Of a stretch of 10,876 bases of DNA, positions 1 to 8,069 are shown one piece after another. Made by a program: the position numbers and the translations under genes. Below the pieces are notes generated by a model that saw nothing but the letters and a program-made list of their open reading frames with translations, had not been told where the DNA came from and searched no databases. Origin of the DNA: Glomus cerebriforme (lineage: Eukaryota; Glomeromycota; Glomeromycetes; Glomerales; Glomeraceae); contig QKYT01000578.1 of the NCBI GenBank assembly GCA_003550305.1, positions 66,227 to 77,102 of the forward strand, in the 5' to 3' direction. Every line of letters starts with the position of its first letter. Position 1 is the first letter of the stretch.

Positions 1-14
1 ACATTTTGCTTATT

Positions 15-97
15 ATTGTTGTAATAGAAGAAAAAAAAGAATTGTTGTTGTAATAGAAAAAAAAAAGAATTGTTGTTGTAACAGAAGAAAAAAATGC
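15..97. repeat. Three-copy tandem repeat, about 28 bp per unit
   Basis: Three consecutive units begin at about 15, 41 and 69. Each reads roughly ATTGTTGTTGTAAYAG followed by an A-rich tail with scattered G. The first unit lacks one GTT triplet and the others differ mainly in A-run length. The repeat is simple and probably arose by slippage. I see no coding signal in it. Confidence 0.75.
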
Positions 98-203
98 ATT
101 ATATATTGCAAAGTTCAATTTACAATTTACAAATTTCATGAGTATTTCGCACAAGTATATTTTGCTAAAGAAGGAAAAAGAAAACAAATTAAGAAGAAAA
201 AAT

Positions 204-532
204 GAATCTTACATCTATACACAAGTTCTTTTCAAAAAAAAAGGAGTAGCTCATTTCAAAAAATTTTGAGAGCAAAGTACGAATCTTACATCTATACACA
301 AATTCTTTTCAAAAAAAAAGAGCAAAATAGGAGCTCACTTCAAAAAATTTTGTATACATGAGTTCTTTCTAAAAAAATTTGAGAGCAAAATACGAATCTT
401 ACATCTATACACAAGTTCTTTTCAAAAAAAAAGAGCAAAATAGGAGCTCTTTCCAAAAAAAAAAGCAAAAAAGGAACTCACTTCAAAAAATTTTGTATAC
501 ATAAGTTCTTTCTAAATAAAAGGAGCAAAAAA
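204..532. repeat. Irregular minisatellite, left part, interrupted by a transposon
   Basis: Units start with GAATCTTACATCTATACAC at 204, 281 and 394. They then carry GTTCTTTTCAAAAAAA, a GGAGC(A)n spacer and CTCACTTCAAAAAATTTTG. Unit lengths vary from about 77 to 140 bp because internal blocks are duplicated or lost. The same units in the same orientation resume at 3586, after the right inverted repeat of the hAT element. The array therefore existed before the transposon landed in it. No gene is visible here. Confidence 0.8.
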
Positions 533-640
533 CACTAGTCAAAAACTGATCTATCTTACAGATATCTTACAAATATCTTATAAGTATCGGGTACCCAAAA
601 TGCAGAAAATCTGCTATACATCAGGTATCCAATATATATA
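533..640 (+). repeat. Left terminal inverted repeat of the hAT element
   Basis: This arm aligns without gaps to the reverse complement of 3478-3585, with about 15 mismatches by eye (about 86% identity). Inside it, GGGTACCC (589-596) is followed by a GCAGA/TCTGC stem with an AAA loop and a second GGTAYCC-type motif. This symmetric block is conserved in both arms and is a plausible transposase-binding site; that role is inferred. Confidence 0.85.
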
Positions 641-966
641 CTATAGAATTAAAAAATACAATTTATTAATTATCTCGCTATTCAGTAATCATAAAAAGAT
701 AAAATATAGCTCATTCGATTTGCCTCACTGAGACGTATCGAATGGTANTAATTTCGCATTTCTAGGTACGATAGATATTGAGATATTGTATTTTTTGTTT
801 ATTTTTTTATGATTTATCAAATATCTCAGCATCTATCACACCTAGAAATGTGAAATTAGTATTATTCGATACGTCTCAGTGAGACGAATCGAATGAGTTA
901 TATTTCATCTTTTTATGATCACTAAATAGTGAGATAATTAATAAATTGTATTTTTTAATTCTATAG
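641..966. mobile_element. Foldback (hairpin) MITE nested at the inner edge of the hAT repeat
   Basis: Arms 641-787 and 821-966 are near-perfect reverse complements around a spacer of about 33 bp. The outer 36 bp, starting CTATAGAATTAAAAAATAC, are identical. Differences further in are all transitions, and one position is N. Both flanks read TATATA, so a TA target duplication, as in Tc1/mariner-type elements, is possible but cannot be separated from the local AT repeat. There is no coding capacity. A transcript through it would form a long double-stranded hairpin. It splits or abuts the inner end of the left hAT repeat, so it is probably younger than the hAT insertion. Confidence 0.85.
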
Positions 967-973
967 TATATAG

Positions 974-1040
974 GAATGGTAAATAACATGTTATATATTC
1001 AGGAATCAGGAGTATATACCATTTGTATATGTTATTTATA
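974..1040. repeat. Short inverted repeat in the subterminal region of the hAT element
   Basis: TAAATAACAT near 974 is repeated as ATGTTATTTA near 1030, with imperfect extension on both sides. The loop contains GTATATACCA, the motif repeated near the other end of the element (3403-3462). It is probably part of the subterminal transposase-binding region; that role is an inference. Confidence 0.45.
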
Positions 1041-1131
1041 ATCTTAAGATTTAATAGTAAATTTAAAGCAAAACTAAAGACTTTATTGGTTTTATTGATT
1101 ATTTTATTTATTTATATTCATTTATTCATCA

Positions 1132-3214
1132 TCAATCATCATCCATTTCATCATCTTCATCTGAACTTATCATAATAAAATCTTCTTCATCTATTTCATT
1201 TTGCATATCTACTATTTTAGGTTTTTGTAATGTTCTATAATATAAATAAACTGATACTAGTTTGAAAACACACTCATTAGTCAATCTATTTCTTTTAAGA
1301 TTATGAATAAAACCAAAATGTGACCAATTTCTTTTAGCTGCAGCAGAAGAAGCAGAAATTGACATCAACTTGCTTACTAATGCACCTATAACTGGTCTTT
1401 CTGTTCGCAAAACTACCCACCAAATATTAGGATCTCCAACTGCTTCATCAAACCATAAATGCTCACATTCAAATGGTCCTGATTTATTATAATATTGGAG
1501 TAATTCTTGAGTTAACTGTCTGCGAGATTCTGCATCAACAAGTTTAGATGTTTCTTCCAAAATATATGACATTGTGGTATGATTTTGTGGAAGAAATTTT
1601 CTGTGGTATCTGGGATCAAAATAATAAGCTAATATAATGGTAGGATCATATAATTTATCCCACCGTTTGGTAAATTTTTGGTATGCTTCATTTTTAACTG
1701 GAATATTACTCACTAAAATATTCCTACTAAGAATTGAAAAACTTACCAGAAAAAGCAGATTAGTAAATATAAAGCTTACAGATGCAAAAAATATTTATTT
1801 CTATAATTAAATAATCATACCTGTGAAATACTGAAGATAAGTTCAATTGATCACTTTCAAAAGTTTTGTACATAATTGTAAAATGATTTAAAAATTCACA
1901 CAATTGTTCAACTTCAGGTCAAAAAGTAGTTGTGTCAACTAATTTAGAAGCAAGTAATTGGTCCAAAGATCTTTGAACTGATTCTTCAAAAATGATAATC
2001 TAAATTATTTCATGAGTAATTATTAATTTTAGTTGTATATTAAAATTTAGGTATAAGTTAAAGTTTTTAAATATCTGTAAAACCTTCATGCTTTGTACAA
2101 ATGATAACAAACAAGCATAATGTGAACTCTAACGTGTATTACCAAATAATTGAAGTCTAATTTCTTTTTCCAGTTTTTATTTTTGTAGTCGAGTCAGACA
2201 CGTACTTTCTACATGATGATTTTTGAAAAATTTTACAATTTCTTTTACAGAAATAATAATATTTGCACACCATGGTATTCCAATTATATTTTTTACTAGA
2301 AGATTAATATTATGTACAAAGCATCCTATAATAAATTAAAAAAGTTAATTTTTTGTAAATTTAATCATATAAATATATAAATTTTATAAGAAAAAAATAT
2401 TTGGATACTTTGCTTTGAGTATATTATATGCAGCTTTCATATTTGATGCATTGTCTGTAAGAATCGCAACCACTTTATCAACTCCAACTTCATTAATTAC
2501 AATATCAAACTGTTCTGTAATAAAAGTACCAGTATGATGCTTTTCTTTAGTTTCTATTGCTTTCCAAAATACTGGTTTTGGAGTTGTAACCATAAAATTA
2601 ATAATTGGTTCACATCGTGAATTAGTCCATCTATCACTTGTTATACAGACCAAGTTTGTTTTTTTAACATGTTGACTAATATTTTTGGTTACGTCCTTAT
2701 AAGTATTATTTAGTAAATTATTTGACAATTTACTATGGAATGGAAGTTCATAAGCTGGTCTTAACTTTTTATAGAAAGCTATAAAATATTTATCTTCAAC
2801 TAAAGAAAGAGGTAAATCACCACTAAAGATTGCATATGCTAAATATTGATCAAATTCTTTTTGCTCTTCGCTATTATATTTATCGGCATAATTATCTATT
2901 TTTGTTTGAGTTTTTTGCTTTTTATTTAATTGATTATTTAATTTTTGAAGTAATTCATTTTGTGTATCTTTAAGTGGTTGTGACAATGATAAAGATGCAA
3001 TAGATGTATTTTTGAAAGAAGATAATTCTGCTTTAACATGTTCTAGTACATTTTTACAATGTTCTAATAAATGTTTAATCATTCTTTATGGTTGGCCATT
3101 TATAATAAAAGGAGGATCACAAAATTTACAAGTTGTAATATAATGTTGTTTTCTATTTTTTCTTTCTTCAGATGTATGAAAAAATTTCCAAATAGGATTT
3201 TTAGGGCATGGCAT
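1132..3214 (-). pseudogene. hAT transposase (BED finger, DUF659-like, hAT dimerisation), decayed
   Basis: Read right to left, the likely start ATG is at 3214. The first 42 codons encode the start of a BED finger (IWKFF, then CKFC), then a TAA stop (3086-3088), after which the finger resumes in the same frame (HLLEHC). The block at 2384-3082 resembles DUF659. It carries catalytic-type Asp in CITSDRWT (D150 counted from 3082) and in LTDNASN (D210). The third acidic residue was not placed. A GCFVHN segment follows from about 2326, then TAA at 2177-2179, TAG at 2129-2131 (where hAT proteins have the Trp of TRW) and TGA at 1919-1921. The last exon (to 1132) has the FDPRYHRKFL region, the SSAAAKRNW...KRNRL dimerisation motif and an acidic tail. 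Introns are likely near 2327-2390, 1990-2070 and 1713-1820; the first two lack a GT donor. Such elements cut and paste in the nucleus. With four stops this copy cannot make the full protein. Confidence 0.9.
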
Positions 3215-3402
3215 TTTGGACAGATAAGATAGATAAAAAAAATGCAAATCGGTAAATCACACACATATATAATTCTTATTGTTTCACATAATATAGTTAC
3301 ACATTAAGCTGAAACAAATAAAATAATTCTGGCCAGCTTTATGATTAATGCTGACCAATGTTATTATTATTATATATTGTTATAAACTATCCTTTGCCCT
3401 TT

Positions 3403-3462
3403 GGTATATACCATAGTATATACCAGTATATAACACAGTATATACCAAAATGGTATATATCC
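3403..3462. repeat. Subterminal GTATATACC repeats of the hAT element
   Basis: GGTATATACC-type motifs occur about five times in 60 bp, in both orientations, just inside the right inverted repeat. A single copy lies at a similar position near the left end (about 1012-1021). Clustered subterminal motifs are typical transposase-binding sites in hAT elements, so this role is likely but inferred. Confidence 0.55.
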
Positions 3463-3477
3463 TTCTATCCCTAATAG

Positions 3478-3585
3478 TATACATATTGGGTACCCAATAT
3501 ATAGCAGATTTTCTGCATTTTGGGTACCTGATATTTATAAGATATCTTATAGTTATCTATAAGATAGATCAGTTTTTGACCAGTG
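3478..3585 (-). repeat. Right terminal inverted repeat of the hAT element
   Basis: This is the partner of 533-640. It keeps both GGGTACC motifs (3488-3495 and about 3522-3528) around the GCAGA/TCTGC hairpin. Its terminal bases are GACCAGTG, while the left tip reads CACTAGTC, so one tip base has changed by a transition. Confidence 0.85.
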
Positions 3586-3710
3586 AAAGGAGTTTACTTC
3601 AAAAAATTTTGAGAACAAAGTATAAATCTTATATCTATATATGAGTTCTTTTCAAAAAAAGGAGCAAAAAGGAGCTCACTTCAAAAATTTTGAGAGCAAA
3701 TTGCCTTCAT
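3586..3710. repeat. Irregular minisatellite, right part
   Basis: The array of 204-532 continues here in the same orientation: GGAGTTTACTTCAAAAAATTTTGAG, then AAATCTTATATCTATAT at 3624, GTTCTTTTCAAAAAAAGGAGC, and a final GGAGCTCACTTC block. It ends near 3710, where the sequence becomes unrelated AT-rich DNA. Confidence 0.75.
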
Positions 3711-4238
3711 TACAAATAGTTTAATATTAAAAAAATTGTTAGATGTTAGAAAAGAAAAATAAGGCAAAAACTTCTATGCAGTAAAAAGTATTTGACTTTC
3801 AATCAAAATTTTATTTAGATCACTTTATTAATAAAGTAAAAAAATAAAGAAACTAGCGAAAACTTTCACACAGAAAAAACTTTCGTACTGAATATTGCAT
3901 AGAACAAACATTTTTGCACAGATNAGTTTTAAANAAACAAACAAAAAAAGTTCATATGATTATATATCATATACAATTATATGTTATGCAACTTCAAATA
4001 ATAATAAAAATTTAGTATATACAATAAACAGTATACATATTATTATACTATCTAGGAGGTAAGAATCTGAAGTATACTTTGTAATACTGTTCCTCAAACT
4101 ATATGGCTTTGAGACTTCTATCACTTTCTTTAACAAATAAACAAAAATTTATTTTTCTTTTACAAGTTGTTATTTTACTATATCAATTTCTACATATATT
4201 ATAATATATTGTATATATAAATGCAGATTGTACTGACT
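3711..4238. other. AT-rich intergenic stretch, no gene seen
   Basis: No open frame with protein-like composition, no splice-bounded exon and no RNA-gene signature was found on either strand. There are A-runs, short imperfect inverted repeats such as the ATATG/CATAT region around 3953-3990, and two ambiguous bases (3924, 3934). Confidence 0.6.
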
Positions 4239-4246
4239 GTATATAC
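4239..4246. repeat. Target site duplication, left copy (GTATATAC)
   Basis: These eight bases are identical to 4499-4506 and immediately flank the MITE at 4247-4498. Eight bp is the standard hAT duplication length. The sequence is itself palindromic. Confidence 0.85.
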
Positions 4247-4498
4247 TAGTGGTTAGAACTGATATCTGACATTCAGATTTAAATCCAGTTTCCTTCGATT
4301 CAGATTTAAATCTGAATATTGAAGGAAACTGAATATAATAAATCCAGATGGAACGAAGGAAACCGGATTTATTATATCTGGATAACCGAAGGAAAACTGA
4401 ATAAAACCAGATATAAATCTGAAGGATTTGAAGGAACTGGATATATTATAAGTTAAAATAAAACCAGATTTATTTTTTAAATCTGGTTCTAACCTCTA
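4247..4498. mobile_element. hAT-type MITE, 252 bp
   Basis: The ends are TAGTGGTTAGAAC and, in reverse complement, TAGAGGTTAGAAC: 13-bp inverted repeats with one mismatch. They fit the YARNG start expected for hAT elements. Perfect 8-bp duplications GTATATAC flank it. The interior has no coding capacity and is built from repeated CAGATTTAAATCTG-, AAATCCAG- and GAAGGAAACTG-type words in both orientations, including a perfect 20-bp palindrome at 4298-4317. Its tips differ from those of the hAT element at 533-3585, so a different transposase family must have moved it. Confidence 0.88.
4298..4317. repeat. Perfect 20-bp palindrome inside the MITE
   Basis: The sequence ATTCAGATTTAAATCTGAAT is its own reverse complement. 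Half-copies (CAGATTTAAATCC, CCAGATATAAATCTG) occur elsewhere in the same MITE, suggesting growth by internal duplication. Confidence 0.8.
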
Positions 4499-4506
4499 GT
4501 ATATAC
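4499..4506. repeat. Target site duplication, right copy (GTATATAC)
   Basis: An exact copy of 4239-4246 on the other side of the MITE. Confidence 0.85.
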
Positions 4507-5707
4507 TGACTTTCTAAAATACAGGTTTAATACTATGTAAAAAAAGTACAGTATGACGTTTTTGTGTGTGAAGTGATTTGTAATAATTTTATTAAAGAAA
4601 TAAAAAAAAATAAAATCATATTAAATATGTATTTCAAAAATTTATATTTTATTTAATTAAAATGATCGAAATAAAATAAAACTTTTATCTTCATATTTTT
4701 AACATTCATTTACAATTTACTAAAGTCCAGTAGAATTAGGATAAAGTTAGAATTATGAATTATTAGAAAAAAAAACAAAACTTTCATTTCAGTTTTTTCA
4801 TAATATTTATTTCAATTACATTAGTAGATAGAAACTAGTATTTTCACATACTTTTCATATCATTAGATAAAATCTGGTATTTGTTCACTACTAATAATTA
4901 TATTGATACCCAAGTTGCATGATGAGGACGTCACTTATCCAAAAGGGTCGAATAGAAAAAAATGTTTACAGTAAGCTAAACTTTCACCCACAAAATTTTA
5001 GCAAACTATAGCCATGAAGCGCTTCCAGTTCTCTATTTTTACCAGTTATATAATACTTTAAAAGATAATCATTATTCATAATTATGTTAAATAAAAAAAA
5101 TTTTTTATATATTTATACAAAAATTATAAAATTATTTTACTTCATGTTATATTAACAAATTAGAAATTTGATCTGAATGCTATCTGTCAAGTCTCTAAGA
5201 TCCAGCTAAGGCCTATCCCAGACCAGGCAGTCCTAAAGAAGAAAGTAAATACAATATATGATTATGATTATCAATCAATTTATGCATGCTCCTATGCATG
5301 CTCCCTAATATTAAATTGAAATATAATCCAATTAAAAATTTTTAATTACTTCCCAGATATAACTTGCACATTTCTACATTCTTAATTAGAGTGTGAGAAA
5401 ATTGGGAATTGAGAAAGCAAAAGTTTCCCAAATTTTTTGAAGAATTTCAAATTTTCATACTAAATTTGCCAATTATATATCTTTTCTATTTATTTGCCCT
5501 TTTTTTTTATTTTTGTTACTTTTCTTTTTTTCATATTTTGAAATAATTTATCTATTAAAAATTTTGACAACAGATCTTTTCTATAGATAAATACTTGGAT
5601 AATAACAATAAAGTCATAAAAAAGAGTATACTTTAATACTTACTTAATTTTTCAGAATTAATATCTCAAAGTTTTAATTTAGATTATAATAAATAAATAT
5701 TAAAAAA
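4507..5707. other. AT-rich intergenic stretch, no convincing gene
   Basis: Most of this stretch is homopolymer-rich AT sequence. Two small islands are richer in GC. One is around 4915-4950 and contains GATGAGGACGTCACTTATCC. The other is around 5190-5240 and lies in an open plus-strand frame of about 50 codons with protein-like words (RPIPDQAVLKKKV) but no clear start, family or splice sites. Either could be a remnant of a mobile element or an old exon. Neither can be assigned. Confidence 0.5.
5281..5304. repeat. Exact tandem duplication of a 12-bp unit
   Basis: TATGCATGCTCC occurs twice back to back with no mismatch, at 5281-5292 and 5293-5304. Each unit holds the palindromes ATGCAT and GCATGC. 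It looks like a recent slippage event. Confidence 0.85.
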
Positions 5708-5930
5708 ATGACATCTCCCTCAAGAAAGAAGAAATGTGCAACATATTTCAGTCGACATATACTGTACATCAATGTCATCAAAGGAATCAGTCGGTAATTA
5801 TTTATGATATAAATTAACCATATACATACCAGATACATCTATTAAATATTTAAATTTTTAGAAAAATTTGGACGAGACCCTTACTGATTACTAGTTGAAA
5901 TAATCCATTTCAGCTAAATTTTGGCTAGCT
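5708..5930 (+). pseudogene. Possible two-exon coding fragment, unknown
   Basis: An ATG at 5708 opens 29 codons beginning MTSPSRKKK and is followed by GTAATTATTTATG, a plausible donor. A possible intron with an ATTAACC branch-like word ends TTAAATTTTTAG near 5862. Across this junction a second frame, from the internal ATG of MSSKESV, would read into GRDPY, then TGA, then LLVEIIHF. The TGA may be a former Trp codon, as in other decayed genes here. The two candidate frames disagree, the fragment is short and I recognise no family. It may be a real gene start, a decayed exon pair or chance. Confidence 0.2.
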
Positions 5931-6379
5931 GATTTTAGGCTGAATTATGCTCTAATGCTGGTTGAAATCTATGTTAAACTTCAGATACCATTTGAATGTA
6001 GATTTTAATCAAACTTATGTTAAATTTCGTAATAACCAATCGGTTAATATTTAAGCAAATATCCAACACTCTTCGGTATCACTCTAATATGAATTTATTT
6101 TGATTAAACTTCTGTAACATTATTATCAGCATTCGTTATATCAAATTTTGTAACTTTTAAACTAACATTCNGTAGTNAATACACCAATACAAATATAACA
6201 ATAGTAATTATTTATTTATTTTATTAATATATAAATAATACAATACAAATACAATACAAATAAAAATTTTAAACGAAATCTAGCGCAGTATATTAACTGA
6301 CAGGATGATTCAGTTATTCTACAATTTGATTAGGATTTTTAAAAAATAAATGAAATAAAGTTAGAAATATCATCATAAA
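5931..6379. other. AT-rich spacer, no gene seen
   Basis: No coding frame or RNA signature is visible. The stretch includes loosely similar TTGAAAT / TTAAACTT / TTTTAATCAAACTT words at 5960-6120, two ambiguous bases (6171, 6177) and an 11-bp tandem duplication at 6241-6262. Confidence 0.5.
6241..6262. repeat. Exact tandem duplication of an 11-bp unit
   Basis: CAATACAAATA is present twice without mismatch, at 6241-6251 and 6252-6262. It is simple sequence just downstream of the minus-strand coiled-coil pseudogene. Confidence 0.75.
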
Positions 6380-7671
6380 TTATACCAAAACTTGTAATAA
6401 ATATTCTGAAGCTTTTGCCCCAGTTTTTGAAGATTCACTATATCCATAATAATCATCGAAGTGTTCATCAAGGTGTTCTTCATTTTTTTCTGTATAGGAA
6501 GAAATAATGAAAAGAACTGGTATTTGTCACCATAAAATTTCAGCATATTAAACATTTTTTGATATATTTACCTTCAATATTGATATCAAATTCTTGGCCT
6601 TTTTGTTAAAAATAAAACCACTTGGGTACATTTGACAGATGAAGGAGATCACAACGTTGCGTTCCATCATTGTAATTTCAGTTTCTTGTTAATTAAGCTA
6701 ATTGTAATGTTAGAGCATACGGATCGAGAACTTTTNGAAAAAGATTCTTTAACTGAAACAAATAATAANAATGTAAATATCAAATATACAAATAAAAAAA
6801 ATAAAGATAAATAAATATCAGATACAGAATCTTGTCTGATCTCCATGAGAGATCATATACATTTATTATATAACTTTGAGACTCTTCATCCATCTCACTC
6901 ATTTCTGAAGAGTGGGTTTTTTTATCTGCCAATAATTCAATCAGCTCTTTTTCATTGTACTTCATGATTTCATTATTATGATTCAAGTAAAGAGCTCTCA
7001 CTCCTTTTATTCGATGTGTCCTTTTCTAATTATTTATTATTATAAACACGAAAGTTATTATTATATATAATAAACATAAATTTTAAGCGATAAATTATAT
7101 CTCACTTAAACAGCTATTGGCATATAATCGATGATTATCTGCATCAATTCGTCCTATTATTTTGTAATTGTTTCTACTTCTTCTTGATCTATGAAGTATT
7201 TGGAATCAATTGCTTATTTGATTGTAAGAAGCATGATAATTTAGTTTTAAAGCCTTGATCAATTCCAGAATGAGTTTTCTTTGAATTTTGATGGTTGATT
7301 TACTATTAAATGTTTTATTATAGTTCATGTCAAGATCAGAAGGAATAGTTTTCAAAATTGTTTTCATTCCAGCCTAAATTATTTCATTTATTTGCAAATA
7401 AAAAAAGAAAAGTAATTTGATAAGTATTGGTATAAATCATAAAATCATCTAAGAAAATTGGATGAATCCTGACACTCTTTTTATTATCATATGAACTGGT
7501 TGAACTTTTATCTGTACTACTATCCTCTGAACTACTCTTATATCTAGTAGAGCATTTTTTCTTCGATTTAGAGTGCTTTCTTTCTAAATTATTCTTTTGT
7601 CTTTTTTTCTTTTAATTCCTTTTTTTCCCCTTTTACTTATTTGATTGAGATTCATCGTCTGACTCGAACAA

Positions 7672-7773
7672 TTGCTGATACCTCTTAAGATCTACAGAAA
7701 GTTGATTATTTTTATGACCAGACTGCTGATACCTCTTAAGATCTGCAGAAAGTTGATCATTTTCATGACTGAA
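7672..7773 (-). repeat. In-frame 51-bp tandem duplication in the coiled coil
   Basis: Copies 7672-7722 and 7723-7773 match at about 44 of 51 positions and encode a 17-residue module, HxNxQLSxDLKRYQQ plus two residues. The length keeps the reading frame, but 17 residues is not a whole number of heptads, so the coil register shifts between copies. It arose while the frame still mattered, or kept frame by chance. Confidence 0.85.
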
Positions 7774-8018
7774 TTCTTGGTTAATTTCCATTAAATATTC
7801 ATTATTTTTCTGCAGCCCTTTTAAATTCAAGGACATTATCTGAAATTTTTCACTGAGTTCCTTTAATTGCCATCAAAGTTTTTCATTTTGAGACTTTAAA
7901 TCCTGATTTTCAGTTTTTAAGTCTAGTCAAATGTAGAAAATAATGTTAGAAAGTGAATAATTAAATAAAATTATATAACCAAAATCAACAGTCACTATCA
8001 TATTCTGAATTAGTATGA

Positions 8019-8069
8019 GTTGAATCTTGCCAAATGTGGGGTTGAATCTTGAACATTTGTTAAATCTTG
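8019..8069. repeat. Three copies of GTTRAATCTTG with spacings of 22 and 18 bp
   Basis: The word occurs at 8019-8029, 8041-8051 and 8059-8069. On the minus strand it encodes repeated QDST/QDLT-like words of the pseudogene. A 22-bp spacing is not a multiple of three. The readable protein changes frame here (VQDST in one frame, WQDSTHTNSEYDSD in the next), so a duplication probably broke the gene at this point. Confidence 0.6.

Larger units (their letters stand above)
533..3585 (-). mobile_element. hAT-type DNA transposon, about 3.05 kb, non-functional copy
   Basis: The element is bounded by inverted repeats of about 108 bp (533-640 and 3478-3585) whose tips read CACTRGTCAAAAACTGATC. It carries a single minus-strand gene with BED zinc-finger, DUF659-like catalytic and hAT dimerisation regions (1132-3214), which assigns it to the hAT superfamily. 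It lies inside a minisatellite: the left flank ends GGAGCAAAAAA and the right flank begins AAAGGAG, matching the junction seen in uninterrupted units. A clean 8-bp target duplication, usual for hAT, cannot be read because the flanks are A homopolymers (GCAAAAAA against AAAGGAGT). A foldback element is nested at 641-966. The broken transposase means this copy could move only with a transposase supplied from elsewhere. Confidence 0.85.

Noticed and set aside
3450..3644. Plus-strand open frame of 64 codons
   Set aside because: It spans the right inverted repeat of the hAT element and the minisatellite. Its composition is that of AT repeat translation and it has no domain.
4915..4955. Hammerhead-ribozyme-like or box C snoRNA-like sequence (ATGATGAGGACGTC...GTCGAAT)
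   Set aside because: The hammerhead core needs C before TGATGAG and GAAA at the other side, with a good stem between. Here the C is A, GAAA is GAAT and the stem fails after two pairs. No D box (CTGA) was found at snoRNA distance.
6373..6555. Minus-strand open frame of 60 codons
   Set aside because: It reads through a good intron (6490-6571) in the wrong frame. The acidic protein-like frame of the last exon is a different one.
6632..6814. Plus-strand open frame of 60 codons
   Set aside because: It is antisense to exon sequence of the minus-strand pseudogene, contains ambiguous bases and ends in low-complexity Asn/Lys.
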